NCBI RefSeq assembly: GCF_000404225.1
Contig: NC_021353.1
Location: 1,426,001-1,490,000 of the forward strand
Source of the DNA: Candidatus Methanomassiliicoccus intestinalis Issoire-Mx1
Lineage (GTDB): Archaea; Thermoplasmatota; Thermoplasmata; Methanomassiliicoccales; Methanomassiliicoccaceae
Length of the DNA: 64,000 nt
Direction: 5' to 3'
Shown here: positions 8,156 to 17,872 of the stretch, piece after piece
Layout of the letters: every line of letters starts with the position of its first letter
How positions within the stretch are numbered: the stretch's first letter is position 1
Program-made: the position numbers and the translations under genes
Notes under the pieces: generated by a model
What the model saw: only the letters and a program-made list of their open reading frames with translations
Databases searched by the model: none
Told to the model about the DNA's origin: nothing

Positions 8156-8947
8156 ATGTCCGGTAAAGAAATTAGAATAGAAAGAATATTAGATAGGAAC
8201 ACGAAAAAGGCAGTTGTGGTACCTTTAGACCACGGAGTTTCAATGGGACCAATCCCAGGAATCGTTGATCTGAAGGATACAGTGGATAAAGTAGCAGAAG
8301 GTGGTGCTACAGCGGTTATCGAACACAAAGGTGCAATACCCTATGGACACCGTGCGCTAGGCAGAGATGTTGGTTTGATTGTTCACATGTCCGCATCATC
8401 TTCATTATCAATCGACCCTAATTCCCGCGTATTAGTCTGTGAAGTTACAGAAGCACTAAAGATGGGCGCTGATGCAGTCTCAATTCACGTAAATATCGGA
8501 GCGGACACTGAAGCTGAAATGCTGAGAGACTTTGGATACGTTTCGAGAGAATGCACAGAATGGGGAATGCCACTGCTGGCAATGGTATACCCGCGCGGAC
8601 AGAAAATAAAAGACAGCTTCGATGTCGATATGATAAAACGTTGTGCTCGCATAGCTCAAGAATTAGGAGCTGACATTGTAAAAACGTCATACACTGGAGA
8701 TATTGATACATTTAAAGAGGTTACAAGAGGGGTTTCGATTCCTGTATTAGTAGCAGGCGGCCCGCAGATGTCATCCACTAAAGAAATTCTACAGATGGTA
8801 CGCGACTCAATAGATGCTGGAGCAAGCGGAACTAGTATTGGAAGAAATGTATTCCAGCATCAAAATGTAGTAGGAATAACAAAAGCCATATCTGGAATTG
8901 TATTTGATGATCTGAGTGTTGATGAAGCGATAAGATTTCTAGAGTGA
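8156..8947 (+). CDS. aroA': 2-amino-3,7-dideoxy-D-threo-hept-6-ulosonate synthase (ADH synthase)
   Basis: A 263-residue class I aldolase of the archaeal DhnA/FbaB-like family (MJ0400 type). It joins a 6-deoxy-5-ketofructose phosphate with L-aspartate semialdehyde to give the first seven-carbon precursor of 3-dehydroquinate, replacing DAHP synthase. VVPLDHGVSMGP is the N-terminal aldolase signature, and the Schiff-base lysine is in GADIVKTSYTGD. The phosphate-binding end reads VLVAGGP and SGTSIGRNVFQH. It is the first gene of the aro operon, with aroB' 6 bp downstream, the standard archaeal pairing. The substrate aspartate semialdehyde is made by the asd gene in the same operon. Confidence 0.93.
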   Translation: MSGKEIRIERILDRNTKKAVVVPLDHGVSMGPIPGIVDLKDTVDKVAEGGATAVIEHKGAIPYGHRALGRDVGLIVHMSASSSLSIDPNSRVLVCEVTEALKMGADAVSIHVNIGADTEAEMLRDFGYVSRECTEWGMPLLAMVYPRGQKIKDSFDVDMIKRCARIAQELGADIVKTSYTGDIDTFKEVTRGVSIPVLVAGGPQMSSTKEILQMVRDSIDAGASGTSIGRNVFQHQNVVGITKAISGIVFDDLSVDEAIRFLE

Positions 8948-8953
8948 TTTGGC

Positions 8954-9982
8954 ATGGATAAAAAGATCGTTTGGATTAGAGCAGACCTGCTTGAGGAGTA
9001 TGATGATCGAAAATCGATAGTATCTTCAGCACTTGAAGCAGGATTTACAGATATAATTATTAGAGCAGAAGATGAACAGCTTAAACATCTAGGTAGATTC
9101 AATGCAATAATCTACAATGATGGCGACTACATATTAGATGGTAAAAAAATAGGAGAAGAAGTCGTAATAACATCGTCTAAAGATCAGGACTTTGCAGCCA
9201 CTCTCGCCGGCAAGATAGAAAATGTAGTTATATCTACCGAAAATTGGAAAGTCATACCATTGGAAAATCTGATAACTGCATTCCAAAAAACAATCACAAA
9301 TTTGATTGTTTCGTCATCAAATCCAGACGATGCAAAATTGTTTTTAGAAACTATGGAAGTAGGATCCGATGGTATTCTGGTTAACATCTCTAATCCAGCA
9401 GATTTGAGCAAGTATGCGTTCTTAATCGAAAAGAATGAACCAGTATGTCTTAATGAAGTGAAAATAACAAAAATAGAGACACTAGGTATTGGAGACCGTG
9501 TGTGTATAGATACCTGTTCCATATTAGAAGTAGGAGAAGGAATGCTTGTAGGGTCTCAATCATCCTGCTTGTTTTTGATTGCATCTGAAAGCCTAGAAAG
9601 TGAGTATGTAGCTTCAAGGCCATTTAGAGTCAATGCTGGTGCTGTACATGCATATGTCATGACATCATCTGGACGTACAAAGTATCTGTCAGAAATTGGA
9701 TCTGGAGATGAGCTTCTTGCAGTAAAGAGTGATGGTGTTGCAAGAAAGGTTAACGTGGGAAGGGCTAAAGTCGAAAAACGTCCACTGGTCTTAATCGAAG
9801 GTGAATGCAAAAATAAAAAACATAGCGTAATTCTTCAAAATGCAGAAACAATACGCCTTTGCACAAAAAATAGCACGGTATCAGTTTCTGATCTGAAAGT
9901 GGGTGATTGCGTTTTAGCTAGAATTGAAGAAGGCGGCCGCCACTTTGGACAAGTTATCGATGAAACGATCGTGGAATTATAA
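8954..9982 (+). CDS. aroB': 3-dehydroquinate synthase II
   Basis: A 342-residue archaeal dehydroquinate synthase of the MJ1249 type, unrelated to bacterial AroB. It oxidatively deaminates and cyclises the ADH synthase product to 3-dehydroquinate using NAD. Family blocks seen are KKIVWIRAD at the start, GIGDRVCIDTCSILEVGEGMLVGS in the centre, and ASRPFRVNAGAVHAYVM followed by TKYLSEIGSGDELL. It is adjacent to its pathway partner upstream, and its stop TAA shares a base with the ATG of aroDE. Confidence 0.95.
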   Translation: MDKKIVWIRADLLEEYDDRKSIVSSALEAGFTDIIIRAEDEQLKHLGRFNAIIYNDGDYILDGKKIGEEVVITSSKDQDFAATLAGKIENVVISTENWKVIPLENLITAFQKTITNLIVSSSNPDDAKLFLETMEVGSDGILVNISNPADLSKYAFLIEKNEPVCLNEVKITKIETLGIGDRVCIDTCSILEVGEGMLVGSQSSCLFLIASESLESEYVASRPFRVNAGAVHAYVMTSSGRTKYLSEIGSGDELLAVKSDGVARKVNVGRAKVEKRPLVLIEGECKNKKHSVILQNAETIRLCTKNSTVSVSDLKVGDCVLARIEEGGRHFGQVIDETIVEL

Positions 9983-11403
9983 TGATCTGTGCAGCTATAT
10001 CAGAACAATCTGCTGAGGATGCCGTGAATGTCGGCATTGACTCAGCATCAATTGGGGCGGATCTTGTAGAAGTAAGATTTGACTCCATACAGGAAATACC
10101 TCAGGACCTGAGTGTATTCCAAAAAATACCTGTACCGAAGATAGCTACATTTAGAACATTATCACAAGGTGGAAAATGCAATTTCGATGAGGAGCGTTTG
10201 GATTTTTTTAGAGAATGCTCAAAATATTTTGAGTACATCGATATTGAATATGATTCTAAGCTATCAGATATGCAATTTGATAATTGTAAAAAGATTGTTT
10301 CATATCATGACTTTTTAAAAACTCCGCCCGCAGAGATTATTGAAAAGATTATAACTAATCTACAAAAAAAAGCATGCATTGCAAAAGCTGCGTTCTATGT
10401 GAGATCGGTTACGGATCTATATGAAATCATAACTGCATCTCAGCATCTTACTGGCAGTTATATTCTGATCGGAATGGGTGAATTGGGAGAGTTGACTAGA
10501 ATATGTTATGATACCCTGGGATCTGAGATAACATATGCATCACCATGCATCGGCAAAGAAACTGCCGCAGGACAGATTGATGTCAAGTCACTAAAAAAGC
10601 TTGGCAAAGGCTGCTGCTTGACTGGCATAATCGGAAATCCAGTTAGTCATTCTAGGTCTCCAGACATGCATAATGCAGCTTTTAGATCCTTAGGTATAAA
10701 TGGACATTATTTTAGATTTAGATGTGAAGAGAATGAGCTGGAGAAGATCGTACATATCATCAGAGTGCTCGGCATGAAGGGCATGAATGTAACTATACCC
10801 TATAAACAAAAAATAATGGAGTATATTGATGAAGTGGACAAAACGGCTGAAGATGCGGGTGCTGTAAACTGCATAATGAATGAAGGGAACCAGCTGAAAG
10901 GAATGAATACTGATATAGCTGGATTTAGAGAGTCTTTTAAGGCAGCTGGAGTCTGTGTACGGGATAAAAATTCTTTAATAATCGGAGCGGGAGGTGCTGC
11001 TAGAGCATGCGCAGCATTCCTTTCAGAAGAGCACTCAGAGATAAAGATCACTAACCGCACAAAAGAAAAAGCAGAGAAACTTGCAAAAGAGTTTAATGGC
11101 ACAGTGGTTGATTCTGCAGATACAGACTCAGATATTATTATAAATTGCACTCCAATAGGAATGGAAGGTTTTGAGAAAGAATCTATTTTTCAGGAGTGCT
11201 TGTTTAACAAAAATCAAACAGTGATGGATGCAGTTCCGGTTCCAGAAATTACTAAGTTTCTAGAAAAGGCCAAAGAATGCGGAGCGCATATAATTTCTGG
11301 AAGAGAAATGTTAATCTATCAGGCCATGGATGCGTTTGAAACTTGGACCGGGCTTAAGCCTGACTATTCGGTTATGTCCAAGGCATATGGTGAAACAAGA
11401 TGA
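9982..11403 (+). CDS. aroDE: Bifunctional 3-dehydroquinate dehydratase (type I) / shikimate dehydrogenase fusion
   Basis: One 473-residue frame joins two enzymes. Residues 1 to about 210 are type I dehydroquinase: VEVRFD near the N-terminus, the catalytic histidine in SYHDFLKTP, and the Schiff-base lysine in AKAAFYVRS. Residues from about 215 are shikimate dehydrogenase: GIIGNPVSHSRSPDMHNAAF, the substrate lysine in NVTIPYKQKI, NTDIAGF, and the dinucleotide-binding GAGGAARA. Together they convert dehydroquinate to shikimate in two consecutive steps. Such AroD-AroE fusions are well known in plants and chlamydiae; archaea mostly have separate genes. No frameshift is needed to make the fusion. 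It overlaps the next gene (aroK) by ATGA. Confidence 0.94.
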   Translation: MICAAISEQSAEDAVNVGIDSASIGADLVEVRFDSIQEIPQDLSVFQKIPVPKIATFRTLSQGGKCNFDEERLDFFRECSKYFEYIDIEYDSKLSDMQFDNCKKIVSYHDFLKTPPAEIIEKIITNLQKKACIAKAAFYVRSVTDLYEIITASQHLTGSYILIGMGELGELTRICYDTLGSEITYASPCIGKETAAGQIDVKSLKKLGKGCCLTGIIGNPVSHSRSPDMHNAAFRSLGINGHYFRFRCEENELEKIVHIIRVLGMKGMNVTIPYKQKIMEYIDEVDKTAEDAGAVNCIMNEGNQLKGMNTDIAGFRESFKAAGVCVRDKNSLIIGAGGAARACAAFLSEEHSEIKITNRTKEKAEKLAKEFNGTVVDSADTDSDIIINCTPIGMEGFEKESIFQECLFNKNQTVMDAVPVPEITKFLEKAKECGAHIISGREMLIYQAMDAFETWTGLKPDYSVMSKAYGETR

Positions 11404-12254
11404 AAGGGACTGGAACAGCATACAGTGCTGCAACTATAGTGAATGCCATGGCTACTGGATATGGTGCAGCATTCGGCATAGACTTAAAAACAGAAGCTGA
11501 AATTACGATCAGTTCTGGTCAAGGTATCTATATAAAAACAGATGTTGATGAATCTCCACAGCTTGTGACCCTGTGCATTGAAAGATTTTTAGACAAATTT
11601 GCACCCGGTGAAGAATATAGAGTATGTGCGGAATTAAATTCAAATATACCAGTATCACGTGGGCTTAAAAGCAGCAGTGCAGCGTGCAATGCTGTGCTGA
11701 TGGCAATGAAAAATACATTGTCGATAGATTGCGATATCCTAGATCTAATAAGAATCGGTACTGCCGCTTCGATTGATTGCGGAGTATCACTAACTGGAGC
11801 TTTTGATGATGCTTGCGCATCCATGTTAGGTGGAGTTGTACTGACAAATAACAATTCAAATGATTTAATAAAAAGAAGACATCTTGAAGAAGATGTAGCA
11901 GTTGTAATCGATATTCCAGAGTACCAGATAAGAAAACCATCCCTCGACCGCAGCAGAATTAAAGCGGTAACTCCGATAGCAAGAATAGCTTTTGATAAAG
12001 CAAGCGAGGGAAAGTATTGGGAAGCCTTGACTCTTAATGGGATGTGCTATTCAGCAGCATTCAACCTTGATCAGGAAATATCAATACGCGGATTATGTAA
12101 CGGTGCACTCGCCTCGGGTTTAACAGGATCAGGGCCTGCAACAATAATGGTAGTTAATAAGGATAAATTAGATAAATTCATAGAAAATATGGGTGAGCAT
12201 CGATTAATTGTCGCTAATGTAAATAACGGGGATTTTAATGAAACTTCAAGTTAA
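11400..12254 (+). CDS. aroK: Shikimate kinase, archaeal GHMP type
   Basis: A 284-residue member of the GHMP kinase superfamily, phosphorylating shikimate with ATP. The ATP-binding motif SRGLKSSSAACNAVLMA (about residues 84-100) matches the GHMP P-x3-GLxSS pattern, and GLTGSGPATIMVVN is the C-terminal glycine-rich motif. It replaces the bacterial NMP-kinase-type AroK. The position between aroDE and the EPSP synthase gene fits the pathway order exactly. ATGA overlap upstream; the next gene starts 17 bp before its end. Confidence 0.95.
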   Translation: MKGTGTAYSAATIVNAMATGYGAAFGIDLKTEAEITISSGQGIYIKTDVDESPQLVTLCIERFLDKFAPGEEYRVCAELNSNIPVSRGLKSSSAACNAVLMAMKNTLSIDCDILDLIRIGTAASIDCGVSLTGAFDDACASMLGGVVLTNNNSNDLIKRRHLEEDVAVVIDIPEYQIRKPSLDRSRIKAVTPIARIAFDKASEGKYWEALTLNGMCYSAAFNLDQEISIRGLCNGALASGLTGSGPATIMVVNKDKLDKFIENMGEHRLIVANVNNGDFNETSS

Positions 12255-13494
12255 ACCATCCGAAATAAGTGGCACGATTATTGCACCCCCATCAAAAAGC
12301 TGTACACACCGGGCAATAGTACTAGCCTCCTTAGCTAAGGGTACTTCAAAAATAGAAAAAGCTCTGATTTGCAAAGATACAACAGCTACAATACAGGCAA
12401 TGGAAGCATTTGGAGCAACAATTAAAGAAGACAATGATAAGCTGAGCATTCGTGGTGGAAGACTGAAAGCCCCCATTGAACCAATTGATTGTCTCAATTC
12501 CGGAACAACCCTCAGATTGTGCAGCGGAATAGCTTCCCTCATGGACAATAATATCACACTTACAGGAGATGAGTCTTTAAAAGGAAGACCTATGAAACCA
12601 TTGCTGAATGCGTTTACAGAAATGGGAGTCTACTGCGTATCAACTTCGAAGGGGATAACGATTAGAGGTCCAAATAATGGGAGGTGGACCCATATAAGAG
12701 GAGATGTCTCTTCTCAGTTCATATCATCATTGTTGATCTCTTCTGCATTAAAACCAAGAGACACGGACATCGTGATCACATCGCCCCTTGTATCAAAACC
12801 ATATATAGATATCACAACAAGCATGATGGCTCAATTTGGAGTCAGATGCAGTGAGACTAAAGATGGTTACAGAGTTATGGGTGGACAATCATACAGGCCC
12901 AGAGAATATGTCATCCCAGGAGACTATTCATCTGCTGCATTCGCACTTGGAGCTGGTGCAATATCTGGAAAGGTGACAGTAACTGGATTGGATCCAAATG
13001 ATGTTCAAGGAGACCGGTTAATAATCGATTTTTTAAGAGAGTTTGGTGCAGACATCAGCATATCTGGAGATTCTGTGACCGTTGTAAAATCAGAGTTAGA
13101 GGGAATAAATGCCGACATAGGGAACTGCCCAGATCTATTTCCAATTTTAGCAGTCATAGGAACGCAGGCTGAAGGAGTGACTACATTATACAATGCAGCT
13201 CATCTGAAACATAAAGAAAGCGACAGGATAGCCGCAGTAGTCACATTCTTAAGAAATATGGGTGCCGACATAGATGAGACTGATGATGGTTGCATCATAA
13301 GAGGTAAATGCAATCTAACTGGATGTACAGTAAATCCAAACGGAGACCATCGCATATTAATGGCAGCTGTGGTTGCCGCAATGTCAGCAAGCGGGAAGAC
13401 CATTATAACAGACGGCGGCTGCTATGATGTATCATATCCAGCATTTATTAAGGATTTTAATACTCTAGGTGCGGATCTGGAGGAAGTTAAGTGA
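12238..13494 (+). CDS. aroA: 3-phosphoshikimate 1-carboxyvinyltransferase (EPSP synthase)
   Basis: A 418-residue EPSP synthase, which adds the enolpyruvyl group of PEP to shikimate 3-phosphate. The start region PPSKSCTHRAIVLASLAKG carries the substrate-binding Lys, Ser and Arg. LNSGTTLRL, GDESLKGRPMKPL, DVSSQFISSLLIS and the late KHKESDRIAAV motif are all present, as is NGDHRILMA near the end. Length is normal. It overlaps aroK by 17 bp and its stop overlaps the GTG start of aroC. Confidence 0.97.
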   Translation: MKLQVKPSEISGTIIAPPSKSCTHRAIVLASLAKGTSKIEKALICKDTTATIQAMEAFGATIKEDNDKLSIRGGRLKAPIEPIDCLNSGTTLRLCSGIASLMDNNITLTGDESLKGRPMKPLLNAFTEMGVYCVSTSKGITIRGPNNGRWTHIRGDVSSQFISSLLISSALKPRDTDIVITSPLVSKPYIDITTSMMAQFGVRCSETKDGYRVMGGQSYRPREYVIPGDYSSAAFALGAGAISGKVTVTGLDPNDVQGDRLIIDFLREFGADISISGDSVTVVKSELEGINADIGNCPDLFPILAVIGTQAEGVTTLYNAAHLKHKESDRIAAVVTFLRNMGADIDETDDGCIIRGKCNLTGCTVNPNGDHRILMAAVVAAMSASGKTIITDGGCYDVSYPAFIKDFNTLGADLEEVK

Positions 13495-14570
13495 ACACAA
13501 TCGGAACAAGATTCCGCGTTACAATTTTCGGTGCAAGCCATGATACTTGCATCGGCTGCGTAATTGACGGCATCCCTGCAGGAATAGAATTGGATCTAGA
13601 TTATATCCAGAAAGAAGTGGACTGTAGAAAACCAGTGGCACTCATCGGCACGCCAAGAAAAGAAGAAGACAAAGTGGAAGTACTTGCAGGATTAAAAGAC
13701 GAAGTTACAACGGGAATTCCATTAGTCATCCAGATTAAAAATTCCAATACAGACTCTTCAAAATATGAAAAGTTTAAAATTATACCCAGGCCAGGACATG
13801 CAGATTTTCCTGCATTTGAGAAATATGGTCCAGCCCATGACATACGCGGCGGCGGACAATTCTCAGGAAGAATGACTGCTCCGCTGACCGCCGCTGGTGC
13901 AATAGCAAAGGAAATGCTGCTTGGCATAGACGTTAAGATTGCCGCTTACACACAGAGCATAGGATCGATAGATGATCCTGCAGAGCACACGTTCAAAGAA
14001 ATCAAAAGGGAAACGAAAGAAAATCCAGTTCATGCCGCTGATCCAGAAATTGCACTAGACATGCTGAATGAAATATTGACCGCTAAAGATGATGGAGATA
14101 GTGTGGGCGGGATAGTTCGATGCCTGACTGAAGGATTGCCTGTTGGTGTAGGAGAACCGTTTTTTGATACATTAGATGGCGAGATTGCAAAAATGATGTT
14201 TGCAATTCCCGGTGTAAAAGGAATAGAGTTCGGAGCAGGATTCAAAGCTACCAAGATGAGAGGATCCATTCATAATGATCCATATTCAGTTGTAGATGAT
14301 TATCTGATTAAGACTGATACGAACAATGCCGGCGGTGTACTGGGTGGTCTTTCAAATGGCATGCCGCTGGATTTTAAAGTTGCATTTAAACCTACAGCAT
14401 CCATATTCAAAGAGCAGAAAAGTGTAAATCTTGGGAAGATGGAGAAAGAAACACTTCTGATTGAAGGAAGGCATGATCCCTGTATAGTTCCAAGAGCAGT
14501 TGCCCCGGTAGAGGCTGCAACAGCGATAGTACTGACTGATTTGTGTTTAAGGGGAGATTTTATTGCGTGA
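13491..14570 (+). CDS. aroC: Chorismate synthase
   Basis: A 359-residue FMN-dependent enzyme converting EPSP to chorismate. GCVIDGIPAGIELD, RPGHADFPAFEKYG, DIRGGGQFSGRMTAP, GGVLGGLSNGMPL and GRHDPCIVPRAVAPVEA are diagnostic. The start is GTG 13491, overlapping the aroA stop; the sequence GGAGG at about 13480 is a good ribosome site. The normal start MNTIGTRFRVTIFGASH confirms it. The end overlaps the TTG start of the next gene. Confidence 0.97.
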   Translation: MNTIGTRFRVTIFGASHDTCIGCVIDGIPAGIELDLDYIQKEVDCRKPVALIGTPRKEEDKVEVLAGLKDEVTTGIPLVIQIKNSNTDSSKYEKFKIIPRPGHADFPAFEKYGPAHDIRGGGQFSGRMTAPLTAAGAIAKEMLLGIDVKIAAYTQSIGSIDDPAEHTFKEIKRETKENPVHAADPEIALDMLNEILTAKDDGDSVGGIVRCLTEGLPVGVGEPFFDTLDGEIAKMMFAIPGVKGIEFGAGFKATKMRGSIHNDPYSVVDDYLIKTDTNNAGGVLGGLSNGMPLDFKVAFKPTASIFKEQKSVNLGKMEKETLLIEGRHDPCIVPRAVAPVEAATAIVLTDLCLRGDFIA

Positions 14571-15630
14571 AGATATAGAAGACATTAGAAAGCGCATAGA
14601 GAAGATAGATAATGAAATACTGCGCATGATGGCCAACAGAACGGCCGCCGCTGTTGAAATGGGTAAAAGAAAAGCCTCGGATTCTCTACCTTTACGTGCT
14701 CCAGATGTAGAAGAAAAAGTCATTGGGAGATATGTTAGTAAAGCTAAAGAATTTGGAATGTCCGAGGATTCGGCATCTACAATAGCCAGACTACTCATTC
14801 ATGAATCAATAGAGCAGCAAGGACTAATTCCCCGTCCAGCAAAATCAAAAAGAATGCTGATCATCGGAGGAAATGGAAAAATGGGGCAGTGGTTGTGCAG
14901 ATTCTTTGCTTCACGAGGCCACAAAATAAAGATCTACGATACGACTGAAAATATAAAATATCCTTGCGAGAAAGATTTGAAGCAGGGAGTTCTAGAGGCT
15001 GAAGTTGTAATTATTGCTGTACCTATTTCATATACACCAATGATTTTGGAAGAGGTTCTGTCATATAACACATCAGCACTGATATTTGATGTTTCTTCTG
15101 TTAAGACCCCGTCTGCAGAGATTCTGAAGAAAGGCGGTAAGATTGCAGAAGTCTGTTCAGTGCACCCAATGTTTGGACCTGAAACTAATTCAATTATTGA
15201 TGAAAATGTTGTCATATGTAACTGCGGATCATACAGCGCCGTCGACAAAGCTGAAGAGTTATTTGACGGTGCCAATATAACTAAGACTGATCTGGATGAG
15301 CATGATAAGCTAATGGCATATGTTTTAGGACTCAGCCACGCCACAAACATTGCATTCTTTGAGACATTGAATAGAAGTGGTAAAAGTTATTCAGAATTGT
15401 CAAGAGTGGCATCCACCACATTTAAAGATCAGGTAGAGACCTCTCACAATGTAGTATCCGATAATGCACAGCTATACTACGAAATTCAAAATCTCAACCC
15501 TTACGAACAAGAAGTTCTTAGTAGTCTTGTAGATTCAGTAAACACAATAAAAGATGCAGCTCGTAAAAATAACAAAGACGCCTTCACCAAAATGATGAAT
15601 GAAGGGAAAGAATACTTTGGAGGCAATTAA
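14563..15630 (+). CDS. tyrA: Bifunctional chorismate mutase / prephenate dehydrogenase
   Basis: A 355-residue two-domain protein. Residues 1-90 are an AroQ-class chorismate mutase (IRKRIEKIDNEILRMMANRTA); residues from about 97 are prephenate dehydrogenase, with the NAD-binding IIGGNGKMGQWLCRFFASRG and the catalytic-histidine region SVHPMFGPE. It leads chorismate through prephenate to 4-hydroxyphenylpyruvate for tyrosine. TTG 14563 is the start: it gives the canonical mutase helix from residue 2 and has AGGGGAGA just upstream. The phenylalanine-branch gene pheA is at 26.5 kb in the his operon. Confidence 0.93.
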   Translation: MREDIEDIRKRIEKIDNEILRMMANRTAAAVEMGKRKASDSLPLRAPDVEEKVIGRYVSKAKEFGMSEDSASTIARLLIHESIEQQGLIPRPAKSKRMLIIGGNGKMGQWLCRFFASRGHKIKIYDTTENIKYPCEKDLKQGVLEAEVVIIAVPISYTPMILEEVLSYNTSALIFDVSSVKTPSAEILKKGGKIAEVCSVHPMFGPETNSIIDENVVICNCGSYSAVDKAEELFDGANITKTDLDEHDKLMAYVLGLSHATNIAFFETLNRSGKSYSELSRVASTTFKDQVETSHNVVSDNAQLYYEIQNLNPYEQEVLSSLVDSVNTIKDAARKNNKDAFTKMMNEGKEYFGGN

Positions 15631-16692
15631 ATGTCAAAAATAAATGTAGCAGTTCTGGGAGCTACGGGGATGATTGGTCAGCGGTTCATACAACTTCTAG
15701 AAAATCACCCCTGGTTCGAAATCGGAGGATTATACGCATCTGAACGCTCAGAAGGTAAAAAACTCAAAGATGTACTCAAAGTCAGAGATCACAGCTTCAA
15801 TGATGAAACGCTGGATATGACGATTGAGCGTCTTGAAACAAAAAAGATCTCAGAGCTGAATAGAATTGCATTTTCTGGTCTTCCTTCAGATATCGCCGGT
15901 CCAATCGAGAGTGATCTGGCAGATTTGGGCGTAGCTGTTTTTTCAAATGCGGCTAACCACAGGATGAGGGATGACGTTCCTCTGCTTATTCCCGAATGCA
16001 ATTCATCTCACTTGGAAGCGATTAAACAGCAGAAAACATACAGCAACGGTGGATATATAGTTACAAATGCCAATTGTTCAACAACCGGCATTGCTGTGCC
16101 TCTGAAAGCAATTGATACGTCATTTGGACTAAAAATGGTATGCATATCCACATATCAGGCAGTTTCCGGTGCTGGGTATCCAGGAGTTCCATCATTAGAC
16201 ATATTATGCAATGTAGTGCCATATATTAAAAATGAAGAAGAAAAAATGGAGATGGAATTAGCAAAGATACTGGGAGACTATAATGGTTCAAGATTCATAG
16301 ACGCAAATGTAAATGTACTTTCCAACTGCGTCCGCGTACCTGTAATAGACGGCCATCTTGAATCGCTGGTATTCAATCTGTCCAAAGATGCTGACGTAGA
16401 TAAACTGGCTGGAGTGATACGTTCATTCACAGCAGAACCTCAAAAACTACAGCTACCGTCTGCACCGATTGCGCCGATTATCGTACGCGATGAACCAGAC
16501 CGCCCGCAGCCTGCATGCGATGCTTTTGCCGGGACACCTGCTAGAGCACGTGGAATGGCATGTACAGTTGGAAGAATCCGCGAAAAAGACAATTATTTCA
16601 AGATGTTCGTACTATCACATAACACTCTGCGCGGTGGGGCAGGTGGATCTGTGCTTAATGCCGAATTAGCTGTAGCAAAAAAGATGATGTGA
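15631..16692 (+). CDS. asd: Aspartate-semialdehyde dehydrogenase
   Basis: A 353-residue archaeal/fungal-type ASADH that reduces aspartyl phosphate to L-aspartate semialdehyde with NADPH. NADP-binding GATGMIGQRFIQLLENHP is at the start, the catalytic cysteine is in NANCSTTGIAVPLKAI, and the active-site histidine follows in VIDGHLES. The start ATG abuts the tyrA stop. Its product is a substrate of ADH synthase (first gene of this operon) and of the sulfurtransferase encoded next, which explains its place here. Confidence 0.95.
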   Translation: MSKINVAVLGATGMIGQRFIQLLENHPWFEIGGLYASERSEGKKLKDVLKVRDHSFNDETLDMTIERLETKKISELNRIAFSGLPSDIAGPIESDLADLGVAVFSNAANHRMRDDVPLLIPECNSSHLEAIKQQKTYSNGGYIVTNANCSTTGIAVPLKAIDTSFGLKMVCISTYQAVSGAGYPGVPSLDILCNVVPYIKNEEEKMEMELAKILGDYNGSRFIDANVNVLSNCVRVPVIDGHLESLVFNLSKDADVDKLAGVIRSFTAEPQKLQLPSAPIAPIIVRDEPDRPQPACDAFAGTPARARGMACTVGRIREKDNYFKMFVLSHNTLRGGAGGSVLNAELAVAKKMM

Positions 16693-16702
16693 GGCTAATA
16701 CA

Positions 16703-17872
16703 ATGAAAAGGACATACGATGAAATAAACGCCAAAATAAAAAGTGGCGACGCAGTTGTCATGACAGCTGAAGAAGCCATTGCACTCGCTGAGAGCAAGGG
16801 CATTGAAAAGGCAACGGAAGAAGTAGACGTCGTGACTACAGGCACATTTGGAGCTATGTGTTCATCAGGAGCGTTTGTAAATTTTGGACACTCGGAACCA
16901 CCGATTCGTATGTCAAATGTTACATTAAACGGGGTTCCTGTATGTGCTGGTTTAGCTGCAGTAGATGCATACATAGGTGCTACCGATGAACGTCCCGATT
17001 CAGAACACGGATATGGCGGAGCTCACGTAATAGAGTCGCTCGTAAATGGAGAGGCTGTACATCTTAAAGCAACCGCCCCTGGGACAGACTGCTATCCAAG
17101 AAAGGAAATAGATACATACATATCACTAAAAACTCTAAATCAAGCATACTTATACAATCCAAGGAACATGTATCAAAACTATGCAGTTGCTACAAATTCT
17201 TCAGAGAAGACTTTGTTTACGTACATGGGAAAACTGCTTCCACAATATGGAAACATGACATACAGCAGTGCTGGACAGCTTTCACCACTGCTCAAAGATC
17301 CAACTCTGCGTACAATAGGAATAGGTACAAGGATATTTCTGGGCGGCGGGATCGGATATGTAGCGTGGGAGGGTACACAATACAAAACTAATGTACCCAT
17401 AAGAAATGGCGTACCATCAGCATCTGCACGTACACTGGCAGTGATCGGAGATTTGAAAGGAATGAGTAGTGAATTCCTGAGAGGAATGAGCATTCATGGG
17501 TATGGCGTTTCACTTGGTGTTGGTATAGGAGTTCCAATACCGATATTGGATGAAAATCTGATGAAAACTGCAGTTACTGCAGATAAGGATATCTATGCAC
17601 CAGTATTGGACTATTCAGAACAATCGAGAGACAGACGTCCAATAGGTGAAGTAAGCTATGCAGAACTTAAAAGCGGCAGCGTAGAGATCCTGGGAAAGAG
17701 CATTAAAACTTCATCTTTATCCTCATATAACAAGGCCCGCGTGATCGCAGATAAGCTGAAAAATATGATAGCCAATGGAGAATTTCTGCTTACACAACCT
17801 GTTGAAAAACTTCCAGAAGAACGCAAACAAAAACCATTGAATATCTGCACAAAAGACGAGGTGGCTAAATAA
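16703..17872 (+). CDS. L-aspartate semialdehyde sulfurtransferase (homocysteine biosynthesis, COG1900/DUF39)
   Basis: A 389-residue protein homologous to the core of Methanosarcina MA1821, which with MA1822 converts aspartate semialdehyde and sulfide directly to homocysteine in anaerobes. Conserved blocks include TTGTFGAMCSSGAFVNFGHSEPPIRM, GGAHVIESLVNGEAV and RTIGIGTRIFLGGGIGYVAWEGTQ. It lacks the CBS domains found at the C-terminus of some homologues. It starts 10 bp after asd, the gene for its carbon substrate, and overlaps the ferredoxin-like partner by one base, the same pairing as in Methanosarcina. Confidence 0.9.
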   Translation: MKRTYDEINAKIKSGDAVVMTAEEAIALAESKGIEKATEEVDVVTTGTFGAMCSSGAFVNFGHSEPPIRMSNVTLNGVPVCAGLAAVDAYIGATDERPDSEHGYGGAHVIESLVNGEAVHLKATAPGTDCYPRKEIDTYISLKTLNQAYLYNPRNMYQNYAVATNSSEKTLFTYMGKLLPQYGNMTYSSAGQLSPLLKDPTLRTIGIGTRIFLGGGIGYVAWEGTQYKTNVPIRNGVPSASARTLAVIGDLKGMSSEFLRGMSIHGYGVSLGVGIGVPIPILDENLMKTAVTADKDIYAPVLDYSEQSRDRRPIGEVSYAELKSGSVEILGKSIKTSSLSSYNKARVIADKLKNMIANGEFLLTQPVEKLPEERKQKPLNICTKDEVAK

